Assembly (NCBI GenBank): GCA_936450465.1
Contig: OW388293.1
Span: 42,862,982-42,926,981, forward strand
DNA: 64,000 bases
From: Gibbula magus
Lineage: Eukaryota; Mollusca; Gastropoda; Trochida; Trochidae
Reading direction: 5' to 3'
This document shows positions 9,074-21,329 of this stretch, piece by piece. The position numbers and the translations under genes are program-made. Within the stretch, counting starts at the first letter, position 1. Every line of letters begins with the position of its first letter. Under the pieces are notes generated by a model that was not told the DNA's origin, searched no databases, and saw only the letters and a list, made by a program, of their open reading frames with translations.

Positions 9074-12000
9074 GTTACCTGTGCATATATAGGCTACTAA
9101 ATGATTTTATGTGTAAGAACATGTATAAACGGGTCAATTTCTTCAAGACGTACAACAGAAATGATACTTTTCATGAGACCGAGTTTAGTATTGCGTAATC
9201 CAGGTTAATGCTTTTTCGTGAGTCAAACTTATATACAAACAGCTTGGGCTGTAAATCATGGTCACGTCAGAGGTGCGTTTGTTGATCAATATGTGACAAT
9301 ATCAAAAGATAAATTTCAAGCAACTTTAGAAATGTTCAACAATACAAAGTGTTTGTAAACTGGATAGGGGCGTTGTGATACCAGCGCTTTGAATATTTTT
9401 TTTTTGCGGATATCAGAATGTGTATTGATGTATACAATGTACGCTGTTCCACATATTTTGGTAGTTATCGAATACATGTGGCTAGTGAAAGTAGGTGTGG
9501 CTGAAACCTTCGACAAATTCAATTACATTATCAAGTTTTATTAGATTAAATTTAAAAAGGTATACGAATTATTTATAGGTCCACTGCACCACAAATCTGA
9601 AATAATGATGGACTAGTCCGATGTTGTCCCAAAAACTCTACATGCCAAAAATTCTACATTAGGCTACTAATAAATACTAGACTTTAAAGTTCACGTGCGA
9701 TGAATTTTCACAAGAATGATAGATTATTATCTCTACGGACATTATATGTCGGAATCAATTGAGCATAAATTCGAGATAATATACACTTGCAATTGATCAT
9801 TAAGACGATTTTAATTTACCCATTTTAACAATGTCACAATTAGCACGGCGAACACTTTGAGAAATCATTGAGGTGTGACTGAGATTAAACACAGACGATG
9901 TGCGCCAGAAAGCTGCAGTCAGTGGAGCCTCATTAATTAATTAATGATGATAATCACTATCGCTAGATGAATTTATGAGGTGTGTTAAATCGCCGAAAAC
10001 ACATCCTTATGCAATAATTATGTAATTGTCATCTACGGAATTACCTAGTTGGATGAAATTAAGAATCAAAATGTTGCGAAATTACGTTGAATTATAACTA
10101 TCGCCGATAATGAGATTACTCCAGAAGTCATCTCTGTCTGATTTCAGAAATTTAAAATCGAGCAGTTGTCAAATTGACATCCCATTTTAATGAATCCGAA
10201 TGTGACCATATGCCATTTCATCTATCCTTTAACAAAACGGAATGTAGGATTTAGAAGGTATGCACATAAACTGTAATAACGTAGGAATTGTTTCCTCGTC
10301 CAGGTTATGTCGGTCGAAAGCATGAGAAGCTTTAGCTTTAAAGCATCACAAAATATATTTAAGCACTTGCTTAGTGCAGATTAGGTCACAAGTTTAGAAT
10401 ACAAAAGCATCGTTGTAGCAATGCAGGTGTAAATATTGATTTCTTTATGAGGATAAATGCAATTTAGGTGCTACAGAATATGAATGTCACTTCCTTCTTG
10501 TATGTCCATACTTGAAAATACATATGAATAATATTGTTAATCTGTTGCACACCTGTTTAGATTTGTAAATCAGTTTAAATGTTAATCACATATTAAAATG
10601 TTTCATGTGGTTTTTCACCAGCATTGATTCTGAACATATAAACATAATTCAGCATTGATGTAAATGTAAATGTGAATGATCCATCATTATATCATTAAAA
10701 AATAAAATTTGAAAAAAAAACGTGCTACAGCCCCTTTTAGTAGTTACCTGTGCATATATAGGCTACTAAATGATTTTATGTGTAAGAACATGTATAAACG
10801 GGTCAATTTCTTCAAGACGTACAACAGAAATGATACTTTTCATGAGACCGAGTTTAGTATTGCGTAATCCAGGTTAATGCTTTTTCGTGAGTCAAACTTA
10901 TATACAAACAGCTTGGGCTGTAAATCATGGTCACGTCAGAGGTGCGTTTGTTGATCAATATGTGACAATATCAAAAGATAAATTTCAAGCAACTTTAGAA
11001 ATGTTCAACAATACAAAGTGTTTGTAAACTGGATAGGGGCGTTGTGATACCAGCGCTTTGAATATTTTTTTTTTGCGGATATCAGAATGTGTATTGATGT
11101 ATACAATGTACGCTGTTCCACATATTTTGGTAGTTATCGAATACATGTGGCTAGTGAAAGTAGGTGTGGCTGAAACCTTCGACAAATTCAATTACATTAT
11201 CAAGTTTTATTAGATTAAATTTAAAAAGGTATACGAATTATTTATAGGTCCACTGCACCACAAATCTGAAATAATGATGGACTAGTCCGATGTTGTCCCA
11301 AAAACTCTACATGCCAAAAATTCTACATTAGGCTACTAATAAATACTAGACTTTAAAGTTCACGTGCGATGAATTTTCACAAGAATGATAGATTATTATC
11401 TCTACGGACATTATATGTCGGAATCAATTGAGCATAAATTCGAGATAATATACACTTGCAATTGATCATTAAGACGATTTTAATTTACCCATTTTAACAA
11501 TGTCACAATTAGCACGGCGAACACTTTGAGAAATCATTGAGGTGTGACTGAGATTAAACACAGACGATGTGCGCCAGAAAGCTGCAGTCAGTGGAGCCTC
11601 ATTAATTAATTAATGATGATAATCACTATCGCTAGATGAATTTATGAGGTGTGTTAAATCGCCGAAAACACATCCTTATGCAATAATTATGTAATTGTCA
11701 TCTACGGAATTACCTAGTTGGATGAAATTAAGAATCAAAATGTTGCGAAATTACGTTGAATTATAACTATCGCCGATAATGAGATTACTCCAGAAGTCAT
11801 CTCTGTCTGATTTCAGAAATTTAAAATCGAGCAGTTGTCAAATTGACATCCCATTTTAATGAATCCGAATGTGACCATATGCCATTTCATCTATCCTTTA
11901 ACAAAACGGAATGTAGGATTTAGAAGGTATGCACATAAACTGTAATAACGTAGGAATTGTTTCCTCGTCCAGGTTATGTCGGTCGAAAGCATGAGAAGCT

Positions 12001-12338
12001 TTAGCTTTAAAGCATCACAAAATATATTTAAGCACTTGCTTAGTGCAGATTAGGTCACAAGTTTAGAATACAAAAGCATCGTTGTAGCAATGCAGGTGTA
12101 AATATTGATTTCTTTATGAGGATAAATGCAATTTAGGTGCTACAGAATATGAATGTCACTTCCTTCTTGTATGTCCATACTTGAAAATACATATGAATAA
12201 TATTGTTAATCTGTTGCACACCTGTTTAGATTTGTAAATCAGTTTAAATGTTAATCACATATTAAAATGTTTCATGTGGTTTTTCACCAGCATTGATTCT
12301 GAACATATAAACATAATTCAGCATTGATTACAATTTAA
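8996..12338. repeat. Near-identical 1.67 kb tandem duplication
   Basis: Copy A runs from about 8996 to 10659 and copy B from about 10665 to 12338, offset 1669-1670 bp. The only difference I saw is a poly-A run of 10 against 9 (near 9043 and 10713). Copy B starts inside the MITE right end. The junction carries a small extra GTAAAT repeat (GATGTAAATGTAAATGTGAA). Both copies contain the same non-coding DNA, and no gene was recognised. This is either a very recent segmental duplication or an assembly artefact. Confidence 0.95.
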
Positions 12339-13800
12339 ATTCTCACAAATCAATATTTCTAATCCTCTACTACTGTTATCATTACCCCCAACTACTTCCA
12401 ATGTAATCCCATCCTGGGTTATTCCATTATACCCATAGGTTATTCCATAATTCTGTCTTGACCTTTTGTAGAAGTTGTGCATGTAGAAGTTTTTGCAGAT
12501 AACCGTTTCGAATGGTATTGAAAAACCATTTTCTGAAACAGGCTACAACTAAGCTGGGTACATAATCCTGACAGTGTATGTCACGACAATCTAAAGTGCA
12601 TCGTACGTACAGGGGTCACGTTAAACAGTTAACAGTCCATCATAGAATGTTTCGTTCAAAATATCGCAAATTCATTTTTTGTATTGAATTGAAGACTGAC
12701 CTTGGATCATGACCGTGTCCCTGATCTCCGATCTGAGAATTTGAGTATATTCATAAACGTACAGGAAAATTGCCAAAAATGTATCTCTTTGAAATATATA
12801 GACTTAAATTTAGCACATTTATTGGACCCAAAATAAGCAGAGTAATCACAGTAATTAGTAAAGTTGTTTTCCAGTCTAAGTACAGATCAAAACGATTAGT
12901 TTCAACTGCAAAGAAGTGTGGACTATTGGAAACACTGTAAACAAACAAAGGAAAGAAAAAGAAACACAGTGTATGAGTACTCATAATTTGTGATATCATA
13001 TTCACATTTGAATCATTGTTTATAACGTGTAAGATTCTGTAGACAAAACTAATATGGTAAACTAAGGAAATAAAATGTGGAACACGGATTCTCGATCTTA
13101 TCATTATTATTTATTTTTAACAATTCAGATGTGTGAGTTCATGACAAGGATCAACACCCAGAGGGAAAACTAAACATCTAACAGGGCATTACTTTTAGGT
13201 AAATAGTTTCCAATTGTGTGTGACTGTTTTGCTCATGACACAGTTGAAAATATTACTAAACTATATTTTCCATTTTCAGATACATTTAAAAGCAAATTCC
13301 ATCTACAGTGGACAAATGAGGTTCGCGAAGCGCTAACGCATCTACATCTGCTTCAAGTTGTAAGGCGATATTGTATGAAGGAAATTTAGAAGAATACATA
13401 AGAAAATCACGATATTCTTGATAACGACTTCTTTATTGTGAACATACAATACGTATCGTAGTGTATGTTTCCCCTTCATCAGGAGGATATTGAGATACAA
13501 CAAGATTGTATACAGATACATTATATACACACTATCAACACAAGTAAGAAAAATCAATTAAGGAGAATAAGATATATGAATATGTTATACAATATGGATT
13601 TGTAATACAGACACGAATAGGTAAATACTTGATTGATAAGCGAAATACTGACGTGAAGGCTTTATTGAAGTGGTGAATACATGGTTCTCAGGGTTGGTTA
13701 GTGTCGACATGCACGGTGTCGTTAATTGATTGTCGTTTTCACATGGCGTTTTTCTCTGACCATACGTTAGTTAAATACCTTCTCCGGGTAGATTTTGTCT
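12339..13800. other. Non-coding stretch
   Basis: AT-rich. A hydrophobic minus-strand open frame (12751-13104) was judged insufficient. On the minus strand near 13435-13490 the sequence CTGATGAAGGGGAAAC...AATAAAGAAGTCGTTATC resembles the CTGATGAAG-type 3' ends of Penelope-like elements, only weakly supported. Confidence 0.35.
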
Positions 13801-13809
13801 CACTGAGTC

Positions 13810-14405
13810 TCTTGAGTATTCTGGTCAGTGTGATCCCTATACTGGTCAGTGTCGTCACTATTCTGGTCAGTATGGTCACTGTTATGGTCAGTATGGTCAC
13901 TGTTATTGTCAGTGTTGTCACTGTTATGCTCAGTATGGTCACTGTTATTGTCAGTGTGGTCATTATTCTGGTCAGTATGGTCACTAGTCCGGTCAGTGTG
14001 GTTCCTATTCTGGTCAGTGTGGTTCCTATTCTGTCCAGTGTGGTTCCTATTCTATTCAGTGTGGTCACTATTCTGTCCAGTGTGGTCACTATTCTGTCCA
14101 GTGTGGTACCTATTCTGTTCAGTGTGGTTCCTATTCTGTTCAGTGTGGTTCCTATTCTGGTCAGTGTGGTTCCTATTCTGTTCAGTGTGGTTCCTATTCT
14201 GTTCAATGTGGTTCATATTTTATTCCGTATGGCCACTATTCTGGTCAGTTCGGTGTGATTCCTGTTCGGTTCAGTGTGGTCACTATTCTGGTCAGTGTAG
14301 TTCCTATTTTGTTCAGTGTGGTCACTATTCTGGTCAGTTCGGTCACTGTTATTGTCAGTGTGGTCACTATTCTGGTCAGCATGGTCACCATTCTGGTCAG
14401 TTAGT
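13810..14405. repeat. 21-bp minisatellite, about 28 units
   Basis: The unit is CAGTGTGGTTCCTATTCTGTT or its GTCACTATTCTGG variant, strictly 21 bp, so an exact multiple of three. Frames without stops therefore stay open across the whole array: two on the plus strand and one on the minus, yielding seven-residue peptide repeats (VVPILFS-like, TLNRIGT-like). The several ORFs here are a product of the period and are not evidence of a protein. Confidence 0.9.
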
Positions 14406-14639
14406 AACCAGTACTTACCCTGTATTATAAATCAATAGAGTACCAATATCTGAAAGGATTCTTCAATCCCCTGATTGCCATCTCAGAGTTTGATTCGTAT
14501 GTCGCTATGAATAACCAGCCCTTAACATGACTCTGCAGTGAAGGAATAGTATAGCTTAATGAGTGACCGTCAAATTCCAAAGCATGAAATTGCATTGACT
14601 CACAATGTAATCATACATACAGCGATAAATATAACCAGA

Positions 14640-14850
14640 GAGAGAGAGACAGGACAAAAAGTGGTGGAATCCGCTTGCCGGATCTTTCCGGATTCCTCCG
14701 GATTCTTAAGGATCCGCAAAAATTTGGGAGAATCCGGAAGAGAGAGAGAGAGAGACAGAGAGAGACAGAGACAGAGAGACATAGACACAGAGAGAGACAG
14801 ACAGACAGAGATATGCAGACACAGACACAGAGAGACAGACAGAGAGACAG
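14640..14850. repeat. GA/CAGA-rich simple repeat with embedded MITE remnant (copy 2)
   Basis: A purine-rich tract (AGAGAGAGACAGAGAGACAG) encloses 14650-14740, which begins ACAGGACAAAAAGTGGTGGA and holds several CCGGATT blocks. It is the left part of the fold-back MITE seen at 2405 and 61684. The right terminus is replaced by the GA tract. Confidence 0.65.
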
Positions 14851-14899
14851 AGAGAGTATCATCTCTGCCAAAACAAACATTCACACGGTGATATAAGAT

Positions 14900-16640
14900 A
14901 AACATGTATAACTTACTTGCTATCTCGAGGCTGATAAGTGTTCGCCTTACTAGTATAGACTCTGTTCAGCAAGTGCTGAGTACACTGTACAGACAGGGGA
15001 TAGTGTCCCATTCACTTCGTGAAACCGATAATGTGATCCACGCACAATACAGCAGTCACGATCGCAACGCTTGACTTGTATTTACTTCCTGGTCTGCCCT
15101 TCCATCCAATACACGGGACAACATGCGCATCATGGTAACATACAGGTAACCTATGGATAACCGAGCTCGGCTGATAGGTCAGTTGTCATGTGAACTGGTT
15201 TTACTGAATACTGAGAGAAGTGTTGACTAGTTCATGGGAAAGGAAGTTGGTAATAAACTTCCCGGCGATTCTTTATGTTGTCTTTCACTCCAAACTTCTA
15301 TTTAACTTCTCTGCCCCTCCTACACACACACACACACAACCGTTAGTAATAATTGAAAAGGGTGCCCTTATTTGTTTACGAAGTTCAGGTTGTCAGTTAA
15401 TGTTACCATATCGAAACGTCTGGTTTCTTCATATGACTATTTTTTGCAATTTGGGTGATTTATGAAATTTACTTTCATTTAGCCTGAAAGTCTGTGGTAC
15501 ATAGTCACAACGTTTCAAACGATACAATAGTCAAATGTGTATGGCGTTAAAGTTACTAGTATATTGTAACAACGTGTTTAATGTTGAATTCAGACACTTA
15601 TATGTCGGTTTCACAGTTAGTCATTTCAGGGCGTGTAAGATGTTACCAGACGATGTGTTACGATGGGTTACGGTGTTATACATGTATCCTCCTCCCCATT
15701 ACATCCTAATTAGGACTTAATTATTAATTATTAGTTAACAATAGTACAGTTTTGAGTTTTGATCAGCTTCTTTCTGAAAAAATTATTTGTTGCTTCAAGT
15801 TTAATTGTAGCAGTGTTGAAAATCAGTATTTGTACCTTTCTTTATCGTTAAATTTATCATTTGGGTCATTAATTGTTCTTCTCTACAACTAAACATATTA
15901 AATTGGCACTCTAGAAGTTAGAATTGTAATAAAGTACATTTAAAAAATGGTATTCGACTTCTTTATCCATAGACTTTGACAGACAGATATATAATAATGT
16001 CTCTAATTCTGTTTATGTTATCAAGTAAACGAATATAGATTCGTCCATAGGGATTCATCATGTCTTCATTCCGAGTTAGGACTAACGAATCTTATAATTT
16101 AGGGTTCATCAAAATTAATTCATTTCATATAATTTGGGTTTCCAACATCGTTTGAGTCTTGGATGAAAGCTTCTCAACGTATTTGATGCTTTTTGTTCTG
16201 AAACTTCTAATTTAGTTAAGCTGGCGCAGGAAGACACGATGAATCTCAATGTATGTATATGCCTGTTAACATAAACAGATTTAAAGTGAATTAAGTATCT
16301 GTCTGTCTGCCAAGTTTGTGAATAAAGAAGTCGTATGCTCTCCTTTCAACTGTACATTTACGTAAATGTATAATTTTGACTTCTAGATTGCCAGTTTAAT
16401 CTGTATAGTTGTCGACATAATATTCATTTTGTATTTTGTATCATAATTTACTTTACTTCAAAGTTTAAACTTATGAAAATTAGACATAATTGATAAATAT
16501 ATGAAGGTTTCATGTGGATTTCTTTCCTGAGATGAGAACAATAGTGACAAATACTGATTTCAACACTTGTACAATTAAATTTGAAGCAACAATCACAATT
16601 TTCAGAAACAAACTGATCAAACATCAAAACTGCACTATGG
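14900..16640. other. Non-coding stretch
   Basis: AT-rich, with a short (CA)n near 15322. At 15704 there is a single TCCTAATTAGGA palindrome followed by TTAATTATTAATTATTAG, resembling the four-site array at 16645. No gene was recognised. Confidence 0.4.
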
Positions 16641-16644
16641 TTAA

Positions 16645-16722
16645 CTCCTAATTAGGAGATGTTAAGTACTAATTAGGAAATGTTATGTCCTAATTAGGAG
16701 ATACTAAGTACTAATTAGGAGA
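16645..16722. repeat. Four TAATTA palindromes spaced exactly 21 bp
   Basis: TAATTA cores start at 16649, 16670, 16691 and 16712, each inside CTAATTAGGA, with spacers GATGTTAAGTA or similar. TAATTA is the core recognised by many homeodomain proteins, and 21 bp is two helical turns, placing all sites on one DNA face. Whether it is a regulatory element or just a short tandem repeat cannot be decided here. Confidence 0.6.
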
Positions 16723-16739
16723 TAATATTTTGAAAAATA

Positions 16740-18285
16740 TGTGTTCATGTGACCCTAATACGCTTCCAAAGGATACACTCTGACATTTATGTAATCTAAA
16801 TCTTGGCTTGTAGACTGTAACTGGCAAAAGAATACATCAACAGCATATGATATGTGAACCTTTTCAAGAACTGATGTTATCATTGATAACGGCCTTCCAT
16901 TAATTGTTTAAAAATGTTTTCCAATTCATTGATATACGAGTTAATTTGACGTCAGTGGTCACTATGCATGTTTAACAGTAATGTTTAACAAAAATACAAT
17001 GTAAAAATTAAAAATCTATAGCCCGATTGACAATAAATCTACAACCCTCCCATTAACTTGGAGGTGGCTCTTATTCAGATTTTACGATTCAACCCATGCT
17101 GAAAAAAGGATTAATAATTTTAGTAACTAACCTGCAACTCACAAACAACCTTGTTAACAACCTCCTTTAGCCTCTTCTCTTAACCGAATGCACATGAGAA
17201 AATATCTAAACATCTTACCTTCTATCAATTTTAATATAAGTATATATAATGTATTATACATTATATATTTGTTCATGCACTTATACACTATATGTATTGT
17301 GTTCTATAATCTGTACGTTTAATGTGTTTAATATGTACACATGTGTCTAATAAGACGTGTACTATACATTCTTAATCATAGCTTGTGTTAACACTGTTTC
17401 ATTGTATTTATACATGTCGTGCTGTAATGACACAAACATTATTAACATCTCTTCTTCCTCCTCTGTAAAGTAAATCAGAACAATCTGTAAGAGTGTTTTT
17501 ACCTACTTCCTGGTCCCTTATTGTTGTCAATTCACAGTTAGTCACGGTCTGTTGGATACCTAGTTGAATGTGTCACATCATCTGTATCCACACGAGTGAA
17601 ACATTAGGACGCTTGTCTCTGATCGGAAGGATGGATTTTTTACTATATGTCCTTCAATACAAGCCTCACAGTATTTCGATGTTAATCAAAGACTACTACA
17701 TAAATCATTGATACACGTTGACAACCTATGTCAATGCACATTGACTTTTAGGCAACGTTTTCGGTTATTGTAAAGATAGTTTCAGGATGAATATTAATCA
17801 TGTAAATATGTATATGTAGCTGTGTATGCTATACAACCTTCATACTTCGTTTGTACAGAAAATCATAGGCATATACGTTTCTAACAGAAAGAGGAGTTGT
17901 CTTTACACTGAACATTGTCAATAGTAGATGAAGAATAACATGTATATGGCACTCGTTTAAACATGATATATAATGTCATATGCCATTACAAGTGTTTATC
18001 AGAGGACAAGCGAGAACCAAGACGTATTCATAAGTCACATTGATGCTATTAAACCAGTGAAAATAAGTTAATGACAACTTACAATGTTTGCAATTAAAGT
18101 AATCAAATATAATTTATCATCATGCTATATGCGACGGATATAACTTCTATAAACATGGGAGGTATAGGTATACAATCTCAAAGAATACGCACAGTGTTAT
18201 GTCAATACTTAACGTCAAGTAGAGCATATCAAATAATGTTATGCGAGATCACAAACATGCAGTCAATATCCACTCACTGGCAGTG
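16740..18285. other. Non-coding stretch
   Basis: AT-rich, including palindromic TATATAATGTATTATACATTATATA around 17240. No gene was recognised. Confidence 0.4.
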
Positions 18286-18290
18286 AATAT

Positions 18291-18336
18291 TTATATAAAG
18301 CACAAGTCGTTCGCTGTCTTCTCACAAAGGTAAGTG
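18291..18336 (+). promoter_or_regulatory. TATA box followed by a consensus 5' splice site
   Basis: TTATATAAAG (18291-18300) is followed about 30 bp later by CTCACAAAG|GTAAGTG (donor at 18330). This is the layout of a TATA promoter with a very short non-coding first exon of about 10 nt. No downstream exon could be identified, so it stays speculative. Confidence 0.25.
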
Positions 18337-18339
18337 TTC

Positions 18340-19435
18340 AACTCAACCGTCGATCGTTGCACAATAATGCCTTAACACTAAATGTTAACCGTACTGTAAT
18401 ACAATCATTTAACATTGCACTAGTACTACCTTCGTAAATTAAGGTTATCCTGGGGTTATATGCAACGAGAAGGTTTCACCTTACACAGATATTGGAAAGC
18501 AAAACAAGAACAAACTTTTGGAAAATAAAAATTCATTTTGTCTGAGTGTGACATACATGTACAACCATTGTCGATAGACACGTTAACTTATATCAGCAAT
18601 CCAATAGTATGAGCTTTTGTAATGTTTAATTTCCACAATATATAGGAAAAGGAAATAAAAGTGAATACAGAGTGTCCACAAGTTATGCAAGCTTAACCGA
18701 CACTTTATTGTTAAATACAGTGAATTGTGAGACTCTAAGTGAATTGTAAGTCAACAGCTCCATATAAAAGGAAATGACATATGATATAAATGATAAAACA
18801 GAAAGTTTGTCTCCTCGATACAGCTACTAACAAGCAACGTCGCTAATATTGGTGTACCTTATAAACGCCTTCGGGATTCATAATTTTTTTCCCAAGGACG
18901 TCGTATGAAAAACCTCGATATGATTGCCCTCGCAGGCTATAACACTCATATAACATATTTTATCAGGGACAATCATCAAGAAATCCATCTATTTTGCAAC
19001 AAAGCTAGACACACATGCCTACAGTACAAAGATTGTAAAATGGTTACTGGCCCCAATACTCAAGAAGTAACCATTGATGTACACTCAACCACAAAGGTCA
19101 CATCATTGTCAACAGAGTAAAACAGGAAATACGTCTGTCAGATTTCGATATTGAATGTCTTTGATAGATGAACTCACGGGCAAATGAACCGATGGCTTCA
19201 TATTTTCTTATTTAAAGAAAACAAACGAAACGGTTTCTAGACAATTATGATGTTATTTAATAGTCAAAACAATTGTCTTCAGTTTGGAAAATATATGATA
19301 GCCACAGTTTTACTATTTCGAAAATTAAGGGTATTTTGGTTAAACATGTATGATTGTCCATTATTCGACCATGTCAATTTTCTAGTAATCAATCTAGGGT
19401 ACAGTTTTCAGCCACATTTGACTGTCAAAATACGA
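18340..19435. other. Non-coding stretch
   Basis: AT-rich, without recognisable genes or repeats. It leads into the Tc1-type remnant. Confidence 0.4.
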
Positions 19436-19437
19436 GT

Positions 19438-19798
19438 ATGTCCAACTCTAGCATCTTCTCACTCTCTGACACAACGTCGTACCTCCTCACGACGATTGGG
19501 GGAATACGACGACATTCCTCTTGCAGTGCCTGCGTCAACGTCTGTATGTCACGTGGAGGGTTCTGACGTTGACGAATCTGTCTCCCAAGATGGTCCTAGA
19601 GGTGTTCTTTGAGATTTAGATCAGGGGATTTGGCTGGCCACGGGAGAACGTGTATGTTGTTGGCATTTAAATAGTCTCTTATTACACGTGCAGTATGTGG
19701 AGTGGCATTGTCCTGTTGAATCAGCTATCGTGGGTGGTTCTGAAGGAATGGAACTACATGCGACTCATACTGTCTGAAACATTCAACTTTTAGCCAGA
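19438..19798 (-). pseudogene. Tc1-type transposase fragment, C-terminal third
   Basis: Minus-strand translation gives VVPFLQNHPR, then stop, then QQDNATPHTARVIRDYL, VLPWPAKSPDLNLKEHL, stop, DHLGRQIRQ and ALQEECRRIPPIVVRRY. These are the hallmarks of the Tc1 DDE catalytic core: QQDNATPHTA holds the second catalytic Asp and SPDLNxxEH the third acidic residue. Two in-frame stops lie near 19733 and 19611 (the second replaces a Trp that is nearly invariant in EHLWD). The N-terminal DNA-binding part and the first Asp are absent and no terminal repeats were found. This is a dead, 5'-truncated remnant. Confidence 0.85.
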
Positions 19799-19849
19799 CA
19801 TTAGTGTTCAACTTTAAAAATGTCAATAGATAGAAACCTTATCAACGCA

Positions 19850-21060
19850 ATTAATATTTCCAGAGTCAACATTTCGCAAAGGTGAATATTTGATAGGAGA
19901 ATATATTGTGGAAACGTCTTATTAAAAAAATACTACATATCTATAATCTCAATATATGTTTTAGGGGAAGGACACTTGATAATTTTCTTTTCCAAAGTCA
20001 ACTTTTTATTTGAGTATGACTTTCACAAAAGTCAATAAATATTTCCAAAGTCAACATTTCATCAAAGTCAATATGAGACCAAAGTCAATATTTCACTAAA
20101 TTCAAAATATCTTTTTCAAAACAAATATGTCACCAAAGTCAATATTTTATAAAGTTAAACTTTCGCAAAAGTCAATAAAAAAATTCAAAGTCAACATTTC
20201 ATCAAAGTCAATACTTGATCAAAGTCAATATTTCACTTAATTCAAAATATCTTTTTCAAAGTTTACATTTTATTTACGTTAAACTTTCACAAAAGTCAAT
20301 AAATATTTCCAACGTCAACATTTCATCAAAGTCAATATCTGATCAAAGTCAATATTTCGCCTAATGCAAAATATCTTTCTCAACAGCAACATGTCACCAA
20401 AGTCAACAGTTTATACAAGTTAAACTTTCACAAAAGTCAATAAATATTTTCAAAGTCATCATTTCACCAAAGTCAATATGTGATCAAAGTCAACATTTCA
20501 CTAAATTCAAAAAAACTTTTTTCAAAGTCAACATTTAATTTAGGTTAAACTTTCACAAAAGTCACTAAATATTTCCAAAGTCAACATTTCATCAAAGTCG
20601 ATACCTGATCAAAGTCAATATTTCACTAAAATCTTTTTCAAAGTCAACAATTCATCAAAGTCAATACTTGATCAAAGTCAATATTTCACTTAATACAAAA
20701 TATCTTTATCAAAGTCAACATTTTTGTTTAAATTAAACTTTCACAAAAGTCAATAAATATTTTCAAAGTCAACATTTCACCAAATAAATACTTGATCAAA
20801 GTCAACATTTCACTAGATTCAAAATATCTTTTACAAACTCTACATTTTACTTTCACAAAAGTCAATAAATATTTCAAAAGTCAACAATTCACATAACTCA
20901 AAAAATATTTTAAAATTCAACATGTCATCAAATTCAATATTTTATCAAAGTAAAACTTCCACCAAAGTCAATAAATATTTCCAAAGTCAACATTTCACAA
21001 ACATTATATTTTTTCCAAAATCAATATTTCATCTAACTCAGTATATGTTATTAAAATCAA
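19850..21060 (+). repeat. GTCAA-rich satellite array, about 1.2 kb
   Basis: Degenerate repeats of CAAAGTCAACATTTCA and CAAAGTCAATA. Higher-order units of about 120-140 bp begin with GTTAAACTTTCACAAAAGTC, then AATAAATATTTCCAAAGTCA, then TTCAAAATATCTTTTTC. The same unit occurs in reverse orientation at 5880-6155. Array edges are diffuse. Confidence 0.85.
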
Positions 21061-21159
21061 CATTTCATTGAAAACTTCACCACATTCAAAAAAATAGAAT
21101 TATAATATTTCATAAATTCATTATTATGAAAACTGCCTTCAATGACTAATCCCACCACC

Positions 21160-21300
21160 CTTTTCCACATTGGAAAAAAAATTCCATTGAAAAAAAAAAA
21201 TCCATTGGAAAAAAAAAATGCCAATGGAAAAAAAAAATTCCATTGGGAAAAAAATTTCCATTGGAAAAAAAAATTCCATTGGAATTTTTTTTCAAAAATT
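21160..21300. repeat. A-rich 20-22-bp tandem repeat with ATTCCATTGG
   Basis: About seven copies of ATTCCATTGG followed by 6-10 A. ATTGG and CCAAT cores give weak internal inverted symmetry. Confidence 0.85.
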
Positions 21301-21329
21301 GAAAAAAATAATTTTAACCTGAAAATTTT

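Noticed and set aside
9316..11191. Two identical 68-codon minus-strand frames
   Set aside because: Identity comes from the 1.67 kb tandem duplication and not from selection on a protein. There are no domain features.
12751..13104. 117-codon hydrophobic minus-strand frame, vaguely receptor-like
   Set aside because: Hydrophobicity is expected of T-rich codons in AT-rich DNA. There is no recognisable seven-helix motif, no splice partners and no homology I can state.
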